The notes: generated from the sequence alone by a model not told the origin. DNA of 64,000 nucleotides from Negativicoccus succinicivorans (GCF_014207605.1 NZ_JACHHI010000004.1:1-64000); one strand, 5' to 3'. Shown: positions 38,312-47,937, numbered from the stretch's first letter. Program-made: numbers and translations.

Positions 38312-38341
38312 TTGACAGTCTTCCGCTATTATGCAGTTATA
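38312..38341 (+). promoter_or_regulatory. pst operon promoter
   Basis: TTGACA at 38312-38317 and GTTATA at 38336-38341 with an 18-base spacer. The -10 is weak, in keeping with an activator-dependent promoter. Confidence 0.5.
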
Positions 38342-38377
38342 CCAATTCGTATCGATTCCAAAGGAGGAACGAAAAAG

Positions 38378-39280
38378 ATGAAACAAGGCAAACGTTTGGG
38401 TTTGGCAGCAGTCAGTGTAGTAATGGCATTAGCAATTGCGGGTTGCGGTGGCGGTTCCGGCTCCAAATCCGGCGGCGACAAAGCGGCTTTTGATTTGGCC
38501 AAAGATATTCACGTTATTTCCCGTGAAGACGGTTCCGGTACGCGTGGCGCGTTCATTGAATTGTTGGGTATTGAAGTCAAAGAAAACGGTAAGAAAGTCG
38601 ACCGTACTTTGAGCTCCGCGCAGATTACGAACAGCACCAACGTCATGATGACCAGCGTAGCGAATGACGCGTATGCGCTCGGCTACATTTCCCTCGGTTC
38701 GTTGAACGATACCGTAAAAGCCTTGAAAGTTGACGGCGTGGAAGCAACCCCGGCGAACGTTATGAACGGCCAATACAAATTGGCTCGTCCGTTCAACGTC
38801 GTCATCAACAAAGAAAAAGGTCTGACGCCGCAAGCGCAAGACTTCCTGAAATTTATCCACAGTAAAGAAGGCCAGAAGATCGTTACCGACAACGGCTACA
38901 TCGCGGTGGATCAAGCTCCGGCGGCGTACACTCCGGCGAACCAGTCCGGCAAAATCGTATGCGCAGGTTCGTCTTCGGTAACTCCGGTCATGGAAAAACT
39001 GGCGGAAGCCTATCAGAAAGCCAACCCGAACCTGAAAGTCGAAGTTCAGCAGAGCGACTCGACGACCGGTGTTCAATCGGCGATCAGCGGCACGGCCGAC
39101 CTCGGTATGGCATCGCGTGAATTGAAAGACAGCGAAAAAGGTAAAGTAGACGGTAACGTTATTGCCAAAGACGGTTTGGCAGTTGTGGTCAACAAAGCGA
39201 ACAGCGTAGAAAACATTAAAGCGGATTCTGTTCGTGACGTTTACATTGGCAAAATTACGAAATGGCAGGATGCGAAATAA
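38378..39280 (+). CDS. pstS: Phosphate-binding lipoprotein PstS
   Basis: A 300-residue binding protein with a lipoprotein signal (KRLGLAAVSVVMALAIAGC; cysteine at residue 23), followed by a Gly/Ser linker. Phosphate-contact segments SREDGSGTRGAF and AGSSSVTPVMEKL are seen; the two lobes appear in swapped order relative to some PstS, as in a known PstS subgroup. AAAGGAGG decides ATG 38378. It delivers phosphate to PstCA in the membrane and is first in pstSCAB-phoU. Confidence 0.93.
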   Translation: MKQGKRLGLAAVSVVMALAIAGCGGGSGSKSGGDKAAFDLAKDIHVISREDGSGTRGAFIELLGIEVKENGKKVDRTLSSAQITNSTNVMMTSVANDAYALGYISLGSLNDTVKALKVDGVEATPANVMNGQYKLARPFNVVINKEKGLTPQAQDFLKFIHSKEGQKIVTDNGYIAVDQAPAAYTPANQSGKIVCAGSSSVTPVMEKLAEAYQKANPNLKVEVQQSDSTTGVQSAISGTADLGMASRELKDSEKGKVDGNVIAKDGLAVVVNKANSVENIKADSVRDVYIGKITKWQDAK

Positions 39281-39310
39281 CATCTGCCGGTAAGAAGCGG
39301 GAGTGAGCGG

Positions 39311-40174
39311 ATGAATTCGCAGATAAGTGAAAAGTTGATGAGTTGGACGGTGCATGTGATGGCGGCAATGTCCATCATATGCGTCTTCCTCATCGGGCTC
39401 TTTATCTTTGCCAAAGGAATTCCGCCGATGTTTACCATCGGTTTGCGCGATTTCCTTTTGGGAACAAGTTGGCGCCCGACGGACGTACCGCCCACATACG
39501 GGATTTTCCCGATGATCATTGGCAGTATGCTGGTCACTCTCGGTGCGATTTTGATGGGCGGACCGGTTGCCTTGGCGGCAGCCGTCTGCCTTTCTTTTTT
39601 TGCACCGGAAAAGTGGCGGCGTGTCCTACGTTCGTTAGTTTTATTATTGGCCGGTATCCCTTCGATCGTCTACGGTTTCTTCGGGATGGTCGTCATGGTG
39701 CCGATGGTTCGCGAGTATTTAGGCGGCAACGGCAACAGCGTGTTTACGGCGGCGTTATTGCTTGCCATCATGATTTTACCGACGATTATTTCGGTCAGCG
39801 AATCAGCGCTTTCCACGGTACCGGACCGTTACTATGAAGGCGGCCGCGCGTTGGGTTTGACCCACGAACGCACCGTGGTCGGGATCATGGTGCCGGCGGC
39901 TTCCGGCGGTATCTTGGCGTCGTTTGTCTTGGGGATCGGCCGCGCAGTCGGTGAAACGATGGCCGTTATCATGGTCGCGGGTAACCAGGCGATTATTCCG
40001 TCGTCACTTTGGGACGGGACGCGTACTTTGACGGCCAATGTCGTTTTGGAAATGGGTTACGCGGCAGACATGCACAGGGAAGCGTTGATCGCGACCGGCG
40101 CGATTTTGTTTATTATGATTTTGCTGTTGAATACGCTGTTCCTGTTTTTACGTGAAAGGCTGGTTAAATCATGA
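39311..40174 (+). CDS. pstC: Phosphate ABC transporter permease PstC
   Basis: A 287-residue inner-membrane permease with six helices and the ABC-permease loop EGGRALGLTHERTVVGIMVP (EAA motif) near residue 175. It forms the channel with PstA. It begins 30 bases after pstS and overlaps pstA by four bases (ATGA). Confidence 0.94.
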   Translation: MNSQISEKLMSWTVHVMAAMSIICVFLIGLFIFAKGIPPMFTIGLRDFLLGTSWRPTDVPPTYGIFPMIIGSMLVTLGAILMGGPVALAAAVCLSFFAPEKWRRVLRSLVLLLAGIPSIVYGFFGMVVMVPMVREYLGGNGNSVFTAALLLAIMILPTIISVSESALSTVPDRYYEGGRALGLTHERTVVGIMVPAASGGILASFVLGIGRAVGETMAVIMVAGNQAIIPSSLWDGTRTLTANVVLEMGYAADMHREALIATGAILFIMILLLNTLFLFLRERLVKS

Positions 40175-41007
40175 GCCAACGTCGTGGGGAACCGCGCGGC
40201 GTCTATGAATGGATCGTACAGGTCGCCGTTTGGCTGGGCATTGCGCTCACGATGAGTGTTTTGGTGTACTTGCTGGTACACATCCTTTGGAACGGTATTC
40301 CGTTTGTGACCGCCGATCTGTTTGCTTATAAGTACAATACATCCAACGTTTCGCTCTTTCCGGCATTGATCACGACGATTTACCTGACCGTCGGTACATT
40401 GCTTTTGGCGATACCGCTGGGCGTAGGCACCGCCGTATATATGACGGAATACGCGCAACGCGACTCGTGGTTGGTAAAATGGGTTCGGATGGCCAGCGAA
40501 ACGCTCGCCGGTATTCCTTCCATCGTGTACGGTTTATTCGGTTTTTTGTTTTTCGTTATTTTCTTGCAGCTGGGATACTCTTTGATTTCCGGTATTTTGA
40601 CAATGACGATCCTCGTGCTTCCCTTTGTCATCAAGACAACGGAAGAAGCTCTTTTGACCGTACCGACCGGTTTGCGCGAAGGCAGCTACGGCTTGGGCGT
40701 AGGTAAACGGGACACCATTTTGAAAATTATTTTGCCGGTAGCCGGCCGCGGGATTGTCGCAGGCGTCATCTTGGCGATCGGCCGTATCGTCGGCGAAACG
40801 GTCGCATTGATGTACACGATCGGCACCGTACCGGAGATTCCGAGCAACCTGATGCACTCCGGACGAACGATGGCGATTCACATGTACGCGCTTTCCAGTG
40901 AAGGGATTCACACGGACAAAGCGTACGCCACCGGCGTTATCTTGATTGTAGTCGTAGTTTTGATGAACGAGATTTCCTCGCTCGTCATGAATAAATGGAG
41001 AAAATAG
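40171..41007 (+). CDS. pstA: Phosphate ABC transporter permease PstA
   Basis: A 278-residue permease with six helices and the EAA-type loop REGSYGLGVGKRDTILKIIL near residue 170. It pairs with PstC. The ATG overlaps the pstC stop, and pstB starts right after its stop with no gap. Confidence 0.94.
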   Translation: MSQRRGEPRGVYEWIVQVAVWLGIALTMSVLVYLLVHILWNGIPFVTADLFAYKYNTSNVSLFPALITTIYLTVGTLLLAIPLGVGTAVYMTEYAQRDSWLVKWVRMASETLAGIPSIVYGLFGFLFFVIFLQLGYSLISGILTMTILVLPFVIKTTEEALLTVPTGLREGSYGLGVGKRDTILKIILPVAGRGIVAGVILAIGRIVGETVALMYTIGTVPEIPSNLMHSGRTMAIHMYALSSEGIHTDKAYATGVILIVVVVLMNEISSLVMNKWRK

Positions 41008-41763
41008 ATGTCCGACTTGGCTTTTAAAGTGAACAACTTAAACCTCTATTATGGGGAAAAACAAGCGCTCTTTGATGTCAATATGGAGATTGAAGAACGC
41101 TCGATCACCGCGTTGATCGGACCGTCGGGTTGCGGCAAGTCGACATTCTTGCGCGTTCTTAACCGTATGAATGATTTGATTGAAGGCTGCCGGATCACCG
41201 GCGAAGTATTGTATCGCGGGCAAAATGTATTTGATGTGCACGATGTCAATCAACTGCGCAGGCAGATCGGGATGGTATTCCAAAAGCCGAACCCGTTCCC
41301 GATGAGCATTTATGATAACATCACGTTTGCGCTGAAATCGATGGGGATCAAAAAGAAATCGATTTTGGATGAAACGGTGGAACGCAGTTTGAAACAGGCT
41401 TCCATTTGGGAGGAAGTCAGCGACCGTCTGCATGAAAGCGCGCTCGCTCTTTCCGGCGGGCAACAGCAACGTATTTGCATCGCTCGCGCGATTGCGGTCG
41501 ATCCCGAAGTCATTCTCATGGATGAACCGACGTCCGCGCTCGATCCGATTTCCACATTGAAAATCGAAAACCTGATTGAAGAATTGAAACAGCAATACAC
41601 CATCGTCCTGGTTACGCACAATATGCAACAGGCGGCGCGTTGCTCAGACTCGACGGCGTTTTTCCTGTTGGGTGAAGTCATTGAAAAAGATGCGACGGAT
41701 GTCATCTTTACGAACCCCAAGGAACAGCGCACGGAAGATTATGTAACCGGACGTTTCGGTTGA
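41008..41763 (+). CDS. pstB: Phosphate ABC transporter ATPase PstB
   Basis: A 251-residue ATPase, the usual PstB length. Walker A is GPSGCGKST, the PstB-specific [16 protein letters not shown] follows, the signature is LSGGQQQR and Walker [14 protein letters not shown]. It drives PstCA and takes part in PhoU/PhoR signalling. Confidence 0.97.
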   Translation: MSDLAFKVNNLNLYYGEKQALFDVNMEIEERSITALIGPSGCGKSTFLRVLNRMNDLIEGCRITGEVLYRGQNVFDVHDVNQLRRQIGMVFQKPNPFPMSIYDNITFALKSMGIKKKSILDETVERSLKQASIWEEVSDRLHESALALSGGQQQRICIARAIAVDPEVILMDEPTSALDPISTLKIENLIEELKQQYTIVLVTHNMQQAARCSDSTAFFLLGEVIEKDATDVIFTNPKEQRTEDYVTGRFG

Positions 41764-41781
41764 ACGGAAAAACGTTCGACT

Positions 41782-41790
41782 TGGTATAAT
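41782..41790 (+). promoter_or_regulatory. Extended -10 promoter before phoU
   Basis: TGGTATAAT (TATAAT at 41785-41790) between pstB and phoU; TTGAAC lies 19 bases upstream of it. It could give phoU and the two-component genes expression apart from pst. Confidence 0.5.
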
Positions 41791-41806
41791 AAAAGCGAGG
41801 TATATT

Positions 41807-42448
41807 GTGGTCAGAATCCGATTAGAACGCGAACTCAACGAGTTGCGTAACGACATCATTACGGTCGGCAGCTGGACGGATGATGTGTTGCAAATGGCAT
41901 CGACTATTTTCCAAGACGGCGACAGCGTTCCGTACAAGGAAGTCGATGAGGCCGTGCGTCGTATCGTTTCCGCCAAACGCAAGCTGGAGGAAAACTGTTT
42001 GCGGCTTTTGGCAAGCGAACAGCCGTTGGCGTCTGATTTCCGACTGGTGTCGGCGATCTTTAAAATGGCGTCCCATATTAAACGTATCGGGGAACTCGCC
42101 GGCGCGTTGGTGGAACTTGCCGACGAAAGTGAAATGCGTTCGGACCCGGCATGGGATATTTTGGAAGATATGCTTGCCGAAGGGCGCGACATGTTGCACA
42201 GCGCGTTGCGCTCGCTGGTCCGCTTTGATACGGACCTGGCGCAGAGCACGATTGATCGGGATGCCATTGTCGATCAGCTGTTTCGCAAGCTGCGCGAAGA
42301 AATCATTCAAGAATTGCGGGAAGGCGACTCGCCGGACCCCTTGCTGCCCGATGCATTGTTGATGGGAAAATTCTTGGAGAAGATCGGCGACCACGCCGCG
42401 TCCTCCGCGGAATGGGTTTTATTTGCCATCGGTGATCGGCGGGAGTGA
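41807..42448 (+). CDS. phoU: Phosphate signalling protein PhoU
   Basis: A 213-residue all-helical protein with the two PhoU three-helix bundles. The conserved metal-binding stretches are seen near SDFRLVSAIFKMASHIKRIG and KFLEKIGDHAASSAEW. The start is GTG, with GCGAGG before it. PhoU links the state of PstB to the sensor kinase and keeps the Pho regulon off in high phosphate. Confidence 0.93.
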   Translation: MVRIRLERELNELRNDIITVGSWTDDVLQMASTIFQDGDSVPYKEVDEAVRRIVSAKRKLEENCLRLLASEQPLASDFRLVSAIFKMASHIKRIGELAGALVELADESEMRSDPAWDILEDMLAEGRDMLHSALRSLVRFDTDLAQSTIDRDAIVDQLFRKLREEIIQELREGDSPDPLLPDALLMGKFLEKIGDHAASSAEWVLFAIGDRRE

Positions 42449-42454
42449 AAATCT

Positions 42455-43138
42455 ATGGCCTTAATTTATTGTGTAGAAGACGATGAAAATATTCGTGACC
42501 TCATGGTGTATGCGCTGGAGAGCCAGCAGTATGAAGTCGGCAAATTCGAGTCGGGCGAAGAATTGTTTGCGGCGCTGGAAGAAAAAGTACCGGATCTGGT
42601 ATTGCTCGATATTATGTTGCCCGGCGACGACGGCTTAACTATTTTGCGCAAATTACGGAGCCATGCGGCGTACGATGGCGTCATGGTGATTTTAGTGACG
42701 GCCAAGAGCGCGGAATATGATGTCATCACAGGTCTCGATATCGGCGCGGACGATTACATTCGCAAACCGTTCGGGATTATGGAAATGATTTCCCGCGTGC
42801 GCGCCGTATTACGACGCCAGGGCTACCGCGCATTCGCGGGAGATGTGTATGAATGCGGACCGATTCGCTTGGATCGTAAACGCTACCGCGTGCAGGTGGA
42901 CGGCGAAGACGTGACGCTCACGGCCAAGGAATTTGAATTGCTCGCGTACCTGTTGCTGAATAAAGAAATCGTTCTTTCCCGCGAACAGATTATGGAACAC
43001 GTTTGGGAAATTACGCATTTCATTGAAAGTCGTACGGTCGACATGCATATTATGAGCTTGCGCCAAAAACTTGGCGACGCGGGAAGCATGATTCAAACGA
43101 TACGCGGTGTCGGCTACAAACTGGGTGAAGAACGATGA
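42455..43138 (+). CDS. PhoB/PhoP-like response regulator
   Basis: A 227-residue OmpR-family regulator. In the receiver domain the acidic pocket D9/D10 and the phospho-acceptor D52 (LLDIMLPGDDG) are visible, with K near residue 101 in IRKPFG. The winged-helix domain is C-terminal (LTAKEFELLAYLL, ESRTVDMHIMSLRQKLGD). It lies next to phoU and a PhoR-like kinase, so it probably controls pst through the repeats before pstS. It overlaps the kinase gene by four bases. Confidence 0.9.
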   Translation: MALIYCVEDDENIRDLMVYALESQQYEVGKFESGEELFAALEEKVPDLVLLDIMLPGDDGLTILRKLRSHAAYDGVMVILVTAKSAEYDVITGLDIGADDYIRKPFGIMEMISRVRAVLRRQGYRAFAGDVYECGPIRLDRKRYRVQVDGEDVTLTAKEFELLAYLLLNKEIVLSREQIMEHVWEITHFIESRTVDMHIMSLRQKLGDAGSMIQTIRGVGYKLGEER

Positions 43139-44919
43139 AAAAAAGCATCTACTCCGCGTTGGTAAGCATCAGCATCGTAGCGGTGCTGTTGACTTTACTG
43201 GCAAGCATGTGGTTCTACTATTCCGGCGTCCGTAAAGAAGCGGAAATGCATCTCCAACAGGTTACGACCGTATTGGCGGACGGCATGCGCAATCAACCGG
43301 TACCGGTCGACTGGCTGGCGGCATCGGTGGCCGGTATTGACGGCATGACGCGCGTAACTTGGATCGATGCGTCCGGCAAAGTACGTTTTGAATCGGCTTA
43401 CAACGCGGACCAAATGGAAAATCATCTGGAACGCGAAGAAGTCAAGGCAGCCTTGGCCCACGGCGAAGGCGCGAGCCGCCGGGAATCCGGTACGTTGGCG
43501 CGGGAAACTTCGTACTATGCGCTGCGCTTGGACGACGGCTCCATCCTGCGTACAGCGGTGGATCGCGGCAGCTTATTGGCGATTATGCAACGCGCGTTAC
43601 CGGGCGTTTTAGGTGTACTGGCGGTCATCCTGATCGCTTGCTTCTTCCTGGCCGGTTACTTGACGCGGCATCTTTTGCAACCTTTGCGTCAGGCGGGGGA
43701 AGCGGTCGATGCGATGATCTCTGGGCAACCGGTGCCTTATATGCTCGGCGTGCCGGAACTCGATCCCATCTTAGCGAGAACACGTGCGCAGCAGGAAAAC
43801 ATTTCGCATTATATTGATGAAATTAATGACGAGCGTAGCCGCACCCGTCACATGATGGATACGCTTACGGAAGGCGTCATTTTGCTGGATCGCGGACAAT
43901 CCATCTTGGACTACAACAATGTCACGGCCAAGATCTTCCAATTAACAAGCGATGTGCACGGCCAAAGCGCGGCCGCGTTGGATCAGAGCTCCGCGTGGCT
44001 GACCTGCATTCAGGACGCCATGAAAACCGGCGAATCGTCCACCGAGCTTACTTTGTGCGAGCGGATCTATCGCGTGCGCGCCCGCCGCACGGAAAGCAGT
44101 AATGATGACTTTACCGTATTGCTGGTCGTTCGCGATGTGACGGAAACCGCCTTGGCGGAACAACGTCGTCGCGAATTTTCGGCGAATGTTTCGCATGAAT
44201 TGAATACGCCGCTCACTTCGATTCGCGGCTACGCCGAACTGCTTTTGAACGGCATGTATCATAATGCCGACGAAGTGAAGAACTTTGCGCGGCGGATGAT
44301 TCAGGAATCAAATCGTCTGCTGGGACTCATTCAAAACATCATGCGTCTGTCACGCATTGAAGAGGCGAATGAACCGTATCAATGGCAAAATGTGTCGCTT
44401 CACTACATTGCCGAGCAAGTGACCGATCTTTTGGAAATGCAGTCCGAGAAAAAGAACATTCGGATGCAGCTGCACGGTGATCGGGGCTACGTTTTCGGCG
44501 ACGCCCGTCTGCTCTTTGAGCTCGTCTTGAATTTGGCGGATAACGCGGTCAAATATAATCGCGAAGGCGGCAGCGTGGATGTGACCATCCGAGACGGCGA
44601 AGACGACGTTACATTGACGGTAAAAGATACCGGTGTCGGTATTCCCATTGAACAACAGAACTATATTTTTGAACGTTTTTATCGCGTGGAACAAAGTCGC
44701 TCGAAAGAGACCGGCGGTTCCGGTTTGGGCTTGGCGATTGTCAAACATATCGTCGCCTTGCACCATGGCGAATTGGCCTTGACGAGTCAGCCGAAGGAGG
44801 GCACCGCGATTACGGTAACCTTACCGAAAAAGCAACCCGACGCGGCGGAAACCGGAAAAACGCAAAGCGCTGACGATGTGACGAACGACGGCGACGTTTC
44901 CCACGTCGTAACGAAATAA
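43135..44919 (+). CDS. PhoR-like sensor histidine kinase
   Basis: A 594-residue membrane kinase. One helix lies at residues 7-29, followed by an extracytoplasmic sensor of about 120 residues and a second helix near 155-180. A PAS-like stretch comes next, then HisKA with H354 (SANVSHELNTPLTSIRGYAE) and a HATPase with N-box NLADNAVKYN and GSGLGLAIVKHIV. The tail after residue 565 is acidic. It overlaps the regulator by four bases. PhoR identity rests on the order pst-phoU-regulator-kinase. Confidence 0.9.
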   Translation: MKKSIYSALVSISIVAVLLTLLASMWFYYSGVRKEAEMHLQQVTTVLADGMRNQPVPVDWLAASVAGIDGMTRVTWIDASGKVRFESAYNADQMENHLEREEVKAALAHGEGASRRESGTLARETSYYALRLDDGSILRTAVDRGSLLAIMQRALPGVLGVLAVILIACFFLAGYLTRHLLQPLRQAGEAVDAMISGQPVPYMLGVPELDPILARTRAQQENISHYIDEINDERSRTRHMMDTLTEGVILLDRGQSILDYNNVTAKIFQLTSDVHGQSAAALDQSSAWLTCIQDAMKTGESSTELTLCERIYRVRARRTESSNDDFTVLLVVRDVTETALAEQRRREFSANVSHELNTPLTSIRGYAELLLNGMYHNADEVKNFARRMIQESNRLLGLIQNIMRLSRIEEANEPYQWQNVSLHYIAEQVTDLLEMQSEKKNIRMQLHGDRGYVFGDARLLFELVLNLADNAVKYNREGGSVDVTIRDGEDDVTLTVKDTGVGIPIEQQNYIFERFYRVEQSRSKETGGSGLGLAIVKHIVALHHGELALTSQPKEGTAITVTLPKKQPDAAETGKTQSADDVTNDGDVSHVVTK

Positions 44920-44929
44920 AAAAACAGCC

Positions 44930-44953
44930 GCCTTACTAAGACGGCTGTTTTTT
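44930..44953 (+). terminator. Terminator after the kinase gene
   Basis: ACAGCCGCCTT pairs with AAGACGGCTGT (one mismatch) around ACT, with A-run before and T-run after. Confidence 0.85.
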
Positions 44954-45033
44954 TGCGCCGAAATGCATCGTCTGGAAACAAGCGCGCAGGACCCGCTTTA
45001 CTCCGCTCAAAATGCATCGCATGCGGACAAGTG

Positions 45034-45042
45034 TGCTATAAT
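45034..45042 (+). promoter_or_regulatory. Extended -10 promoter of the aminotransferase
   Basis: TGCTATAAT (TATAAT at 45037-45042) lies just before the duplicated unit. No -35 of note is seen. Confidence 0.55.
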
Positions 45043-45044
45043 AA

Positions 45045-45416
45045 TAGGCAATTTGAAGGAAGCGAGGGATAGTCATGACGATAAGTGTAGCAGCACCGCA
45101 AGCCTATGGGAAAAAGGCGAATGATGTGATTTTCGGCGCCAATGATGCGGCGGTCAAAGCGGCGCAGAAATATGGTAAAGAAAAAGTAACCAACGCGACC
45201 ATCGGCGCGATTTTGGACGAGAATGAAGATTAGGCAATTTGAAGGAAGCGAGGGATAGTCATGACGATAAGTGTAGCAGCACCGCAAGCCTATGGGAAAA
45301 AGGCGAATGATGTGATTTTCGGCGCCAATGATGCGGCGGTCAAAGCGGCGCAGAAATATGGTGAAGAAAAAGTAACCAACGCGACCATCGGCGCGATTTT
45401 GGACGAGAATGAAGAG
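45045..45416. repeat. Tandem 186-bp duplication over the aminotransferase start
   Basis: Bases 45045-45230 are repeated at 45231-45416. I see one base change between the copies (GGTAAAGAA against GGTGAAGAA). The unit holds the ribosome-binding site, ATG and first 52 codons. The first copy ends in a TAG made at the junction, so it gives a short separate ORF. Confidence 0.95.
45075..45233 (+). pseudogene. Truncated 5' duplicate of the aminotransferase gene
   Basis: Fifty-two codons that match the first 52 of the gene at 45261 (one change, K for E), with the same GAAGGAAGCGAGGG leader, ending at TAG 45231. It could be translated as a leader peptide and lies on the mRNA of the full gene. It is the result of the tandem duplication. 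Confidence 0.85.
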
Positions 45417-46511
45417 TTGGTGTGCCTGCCGACGGTAGAGAAAGTATACCGCGGCCTTTCGATGCGTGACGTGATTCAGTACGCGCCGATCGCGGGTCTG
45501 CCGGATTTCCTTACCGAAGTGCAGAACCGTTGCTTCGGCGCGTACCGACCCGCGGCGGAGATCGCGGCGGTGGCCACGGCCGGCGGCACCGGCGGCATTC
45601 ACAACACCATTCATAATTACACCGAGTGGGGCGATGAAGTGTTGACCAGCGACTGGTACTGGGGCGCGTACAGCGTGCTTTGCAATGACAACGGTCGCAA
45701 ACTTCGCACCTTCCGCCTGTTTACCGATGATCTGCAATGGAATCAGGACGATTTCGCGCAGCATGTGGAAGCGATCGCGGCGCGTCAGGATCAGGTGCTC
45801 GTGATTTTGAACACGCCGGCGCATAATCCGACTGGTTACAGCCTTTCCGACGAAGACTGGCAGCAGGCGTTGGGAACGCTGAAAGAAGTCGCGGCGCGTC
45901 CGGAGAAACATGTGATCCTCCTCGTCGATGTGTCGTACCTGGATTTTGCGGGCGATGAAGAAACGTCGCGGAGCTTTTTCCGTCATTTCGAGAATTTGCC
46001 GGAAAATTTGCTCGTAGTCGTTTGCTACAGCATGTCCAAAGGATTTACCATGTACGGACAGCGTATCGGCGCGATGATCGGCATCACGTCTTCGCCGCAA
46101 ATCGCGCAGGAATTTAAAGACATCAATCAATATACCGGTCGGGCGACCTGGTCGAATATCAATCGGGCCGGCATGAAAACGCTGGTTACCATCAGTCAGG
46201 ACGCGAAACTTTTAGAACAGTTCCAAGCGGAACAGGCGGAATACTTCGCGCTTATCCGTGATCGCGCCGCGCTCTTCATGCAGGAAGCGGCGGAGGTGGA
46301 ACTGCCGGTTTTACCGTATCGCGCCGGCTTTTTCCTGAGCGTGCCGAGCCGTGATTCGAAAGCGGTGTGCGCGCTGATGAACCGGGATAATATTTTCCCC
46401 GTACCGTTGAAAGCCGGTGTGCGTTTGGCGGTGTGCGCGGTCACCAAAGCGAAGATGCCGGGCATTGCGACCAAACTCAAAGCGGCCTGGGAGCAAGTCG
46501 AACACGCGTAA
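45261..46511 (+). CDS. Class I/II pyridoxal-phosphate aminotransferase
   Basis: A 416-residue aminotransferase of the aspartate/aromatic type. The PLP lysine is K260 (YSMSKGFTMYGQRIG). Upstream lie the GGTGG cofactor loop, W in the DWYWG stack, NTPAHNPTG and the VDVSYLDFAG strand with the PLP-ring aspartate; RLAVC near the end fits the substrate-carboxylate arginine. The amino donor cannot be told from sequence. It stands alone between two terminators and is not linked to the genes around it. Confidence 0.88.
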   Translation: MTISVAAPQAYGKKANDVIFGANDAAVKAAQKYGEEKVTNATIGAILDENEELVCLPTVEKVYRGLSMRDVIQYAPIAGLPDFLTEVQNRCFGAYRPAAEIAAVATAGGTGGIHNTIHNYTEWGDEVLTSDWYWGAYSVLCNDNGRKLRTFRLFTDDLQWNQDDFAQHVEAIAARQDQVLVILNTPAHNPTGYSLSDEDWQQALGTLKEVAARPEKHVILLVDVSYLDFAGDEETSRSFFRHFENLPENLLVVVCYSMSKGFTMYGQRIGAMIGITSSPQIAQEFKDINQYTGRATWSNINRAGMKTLVTISQDAKLLEQFQAEQAEYFALIRDRAALFMQEAAEVELPVLPYRAGFFLSVPSRDSKAVCALMNRDNIFPVPLKAGVRLAVCAVTKAKMPGIATKLKAAWEQVEHA

Positions 46512-46537
46512 AAAGTTCCGCTTCGGCGGAACTTTTT
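46511..46537 (+). terminator. Terminator of the aminotransferase gene
   Basis: AAAAGTTCCGC pairs with GCGGAACTTTT around a TTCG tetraloop, followed by T-run. Confidence 0.93.
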
Positions 46538-46551
46538 CTTTGCCCTGGAAC

Positions 46552-46580
46552 TTGTTTCCGAAGTTGTTTTTCGTTATACT
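46552..46580 (+). promoter_or_regulatory. lpxC operon promoter
   Basis: TTGTTT (46552-46557) and TATACT (46575-46580) with a 17-base spacer, 53 bases before the lpxC ATG. Confidence 0.7.
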
Positions 46581-46633
46581 TAATAAATAGGCTAATTTGT
46601 TAATTATTAAAATTTACAACGCAAGGAGTCCGG

Positions 46634-47482
46634 ATGAGTTTACAACAGACAATCGCCAAAAAAGTGACCTACTCGGGGATCGGTTTGCACTCTGGGCAAC
46701 CGGTGCGGCTTTCGTTTGTTCCCGCGCCGGCGGATAGCGGGATTCGGTTTCGCCGCACGGACATCTCGGAAAATGATACGGTCGCCGCGCAGATTCGTTA
46801 TGTGACGAATACGATGCGGGCGACGACACTCGAAAACGGAGCGGTCATGGTGACTACCGTCGAGCATGTCCTGAGCGCGATTCGGGCGCTGGAGATCGAT
46901 AATATCATCGTGGAACTGGACTCGGTAGAACCGCCGGTCGGCGACGGCAGCGCGGCGGTATTCGTGGGCCTGTTGGATGAAGCGGGTATTGTGACGCAGG
47001 ACGCGGAACGCCGCTATTTACCCGTGACAAAAAGTGTCGGCGTGTACGATACGCCGAATGATCGATTTATTGTCGCGTTGCCGTATGACGGTTTTCGCGT
47101 TACCTTCCTGGCCGAAAAAGAAGACCATCCGTTACTGCGGCTGCAGGCGATGGATATTGAAATCACGACGGAAAATTACCGTAACAGCATTATGCGGGCG
47201 CGCACGATCGGTTTTACGGAAGAGCTGGAGCAACTGCGTAAGATGGGGCTGGGACGCGGCGGGACGCTGGAAAACGCCGTGGTGTATTCGCCGACGGAAG
47301 TGCTTTCCGAATTGCGGTATCCGGATGAAGTAGTGCGCCACAAGATTCTCGATGTGATCGGTGATCTGGCCTTGGCGGGGCCGTTGAAAGCGCATATCAT
47401 TGCGCGCAAGTCCGGTCATCAACTGAATACGGAGCTGGCTCGCCGTTTGGTCGAGTCGGTCGCAAAGGAGGATCCGGTATGA
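46634..47482 (+). CDS. lpxC: UDP-3-O-acyl-N-acetylglucosamine deacetylase
   Basis: A 282-residue LpxC, the zinc enzyme of the first committed step of lipid A synthesis. The start [12 protein letters not shown] is typical. Zinc and catalytic residues line up: E77-H78 ([10 protein letters not shown]), H236 and D240 ([13 protein letters not shown]). AAGGAGT precedes the ATG. Its last four bases overlap fabZ, a common pairing that ties lipid A to fatty-acid supply. Confidence 0.96.
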   Translation: MSLQQTIAKKVTYSGIGLHSGQPVRLSFVPAPADSGIRFRRTDISENDTVAAQIRYVTNTMRATTLENGAVMVTTVEHVLSAIRALEIDNIIVELDSVEPPVGDGSAAVFVGLLDEAGIVTQDAERRYLPVTKSVGVYDTPNDRFIVALPYDGFRVTFLAEKEDHPLLRLQAMDIEITTENYRNSIMRARTIGFTEELEQLRKMGLGRGGTLENAVVYSPTEVLSELRYPDEVVRHKILDVIGDLALAGPLKAHIIARKSGHQLNTELARRLVESVAKEDPV

Positions 47483-47937
47483 AACTTGAAGTTACTGAAA
47501 TTATGGAAATTTTGCCGCATCGTTACCCCATGTTGCTGGTGGATCGTATGTTAGAATTGGAACCGATGAAACGCGCCGTCGGCATCAAAAATGTGACCAT
47601 GAACGATCCGTATTTTCAAGGACATTTTCCCGGAAATCCGATTATGCCGGGCGTGCTTTTATGTGAAGCCATGGCGCAAGTCGCCGGCGTAGCTCTGTTA
47701 TATCCGGAAGAGCATCGCGGCATGACGCCGATGTTCACCGGGATGGATAAAGTTCGCTTTCGTTTGTCGGTGCGGCCGGGAGATACCTTCCGCAGCGAAA
47801 TCGAAATATTGAAAATCAAAGGAAATGTAGGAAAAATCGCCTGCCGCGGATATGTGGGCGACGAGCTGGCGGTGCAAGGCGAATTCATGTTTTATCTTTC
47901 ACCCAAGAAAGACGATCAAGCCGATCAAAAAGCATGA
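47479..47937 (+). CDS. fabZ: 3-hydroxyacyl-ACP dehydratase FabZ
   Basis: A 152-residue hot-dog-fold enzyme. The catalytic histidine is H49 ([14 protein letters not shown]) and the acid E63 ([11 protein letters not shown]). It dehydrates 3-hydroxyacyl-ACP, the same intermediate that LpxA and LpxD use, so it competes with them. It starts within the last codons of lpxC. Confidence 0.96.
   Translation: MKLEVTEIMEILPHRYPMLLVDRMLELEPMKRAVGIKNVTMNDPYFQGHFPGNPIMPGVLLCEAMAQVAGVALLYPEEHRGMTPMFTGMDKVRFRLSVRPGDTFRSEIEILKIKGNVGKIACRGYVGDELAVQGEFMFYLSPKKDDQADQKA

Noticed and set aside
38429-39355. Antisense open frame (308 codons) over pstS
   Set aside because: PstS on the plus strand has a clear signal peptide and motifs; the antisense frame is a shadow.
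45036-46130. Long antisense open frame (364 codons) over the aminotransferase
   Set aside because: It mirrors the codon pattern of the sense gene and has no start signal. The repeated part simply reflects the tandem duplication.
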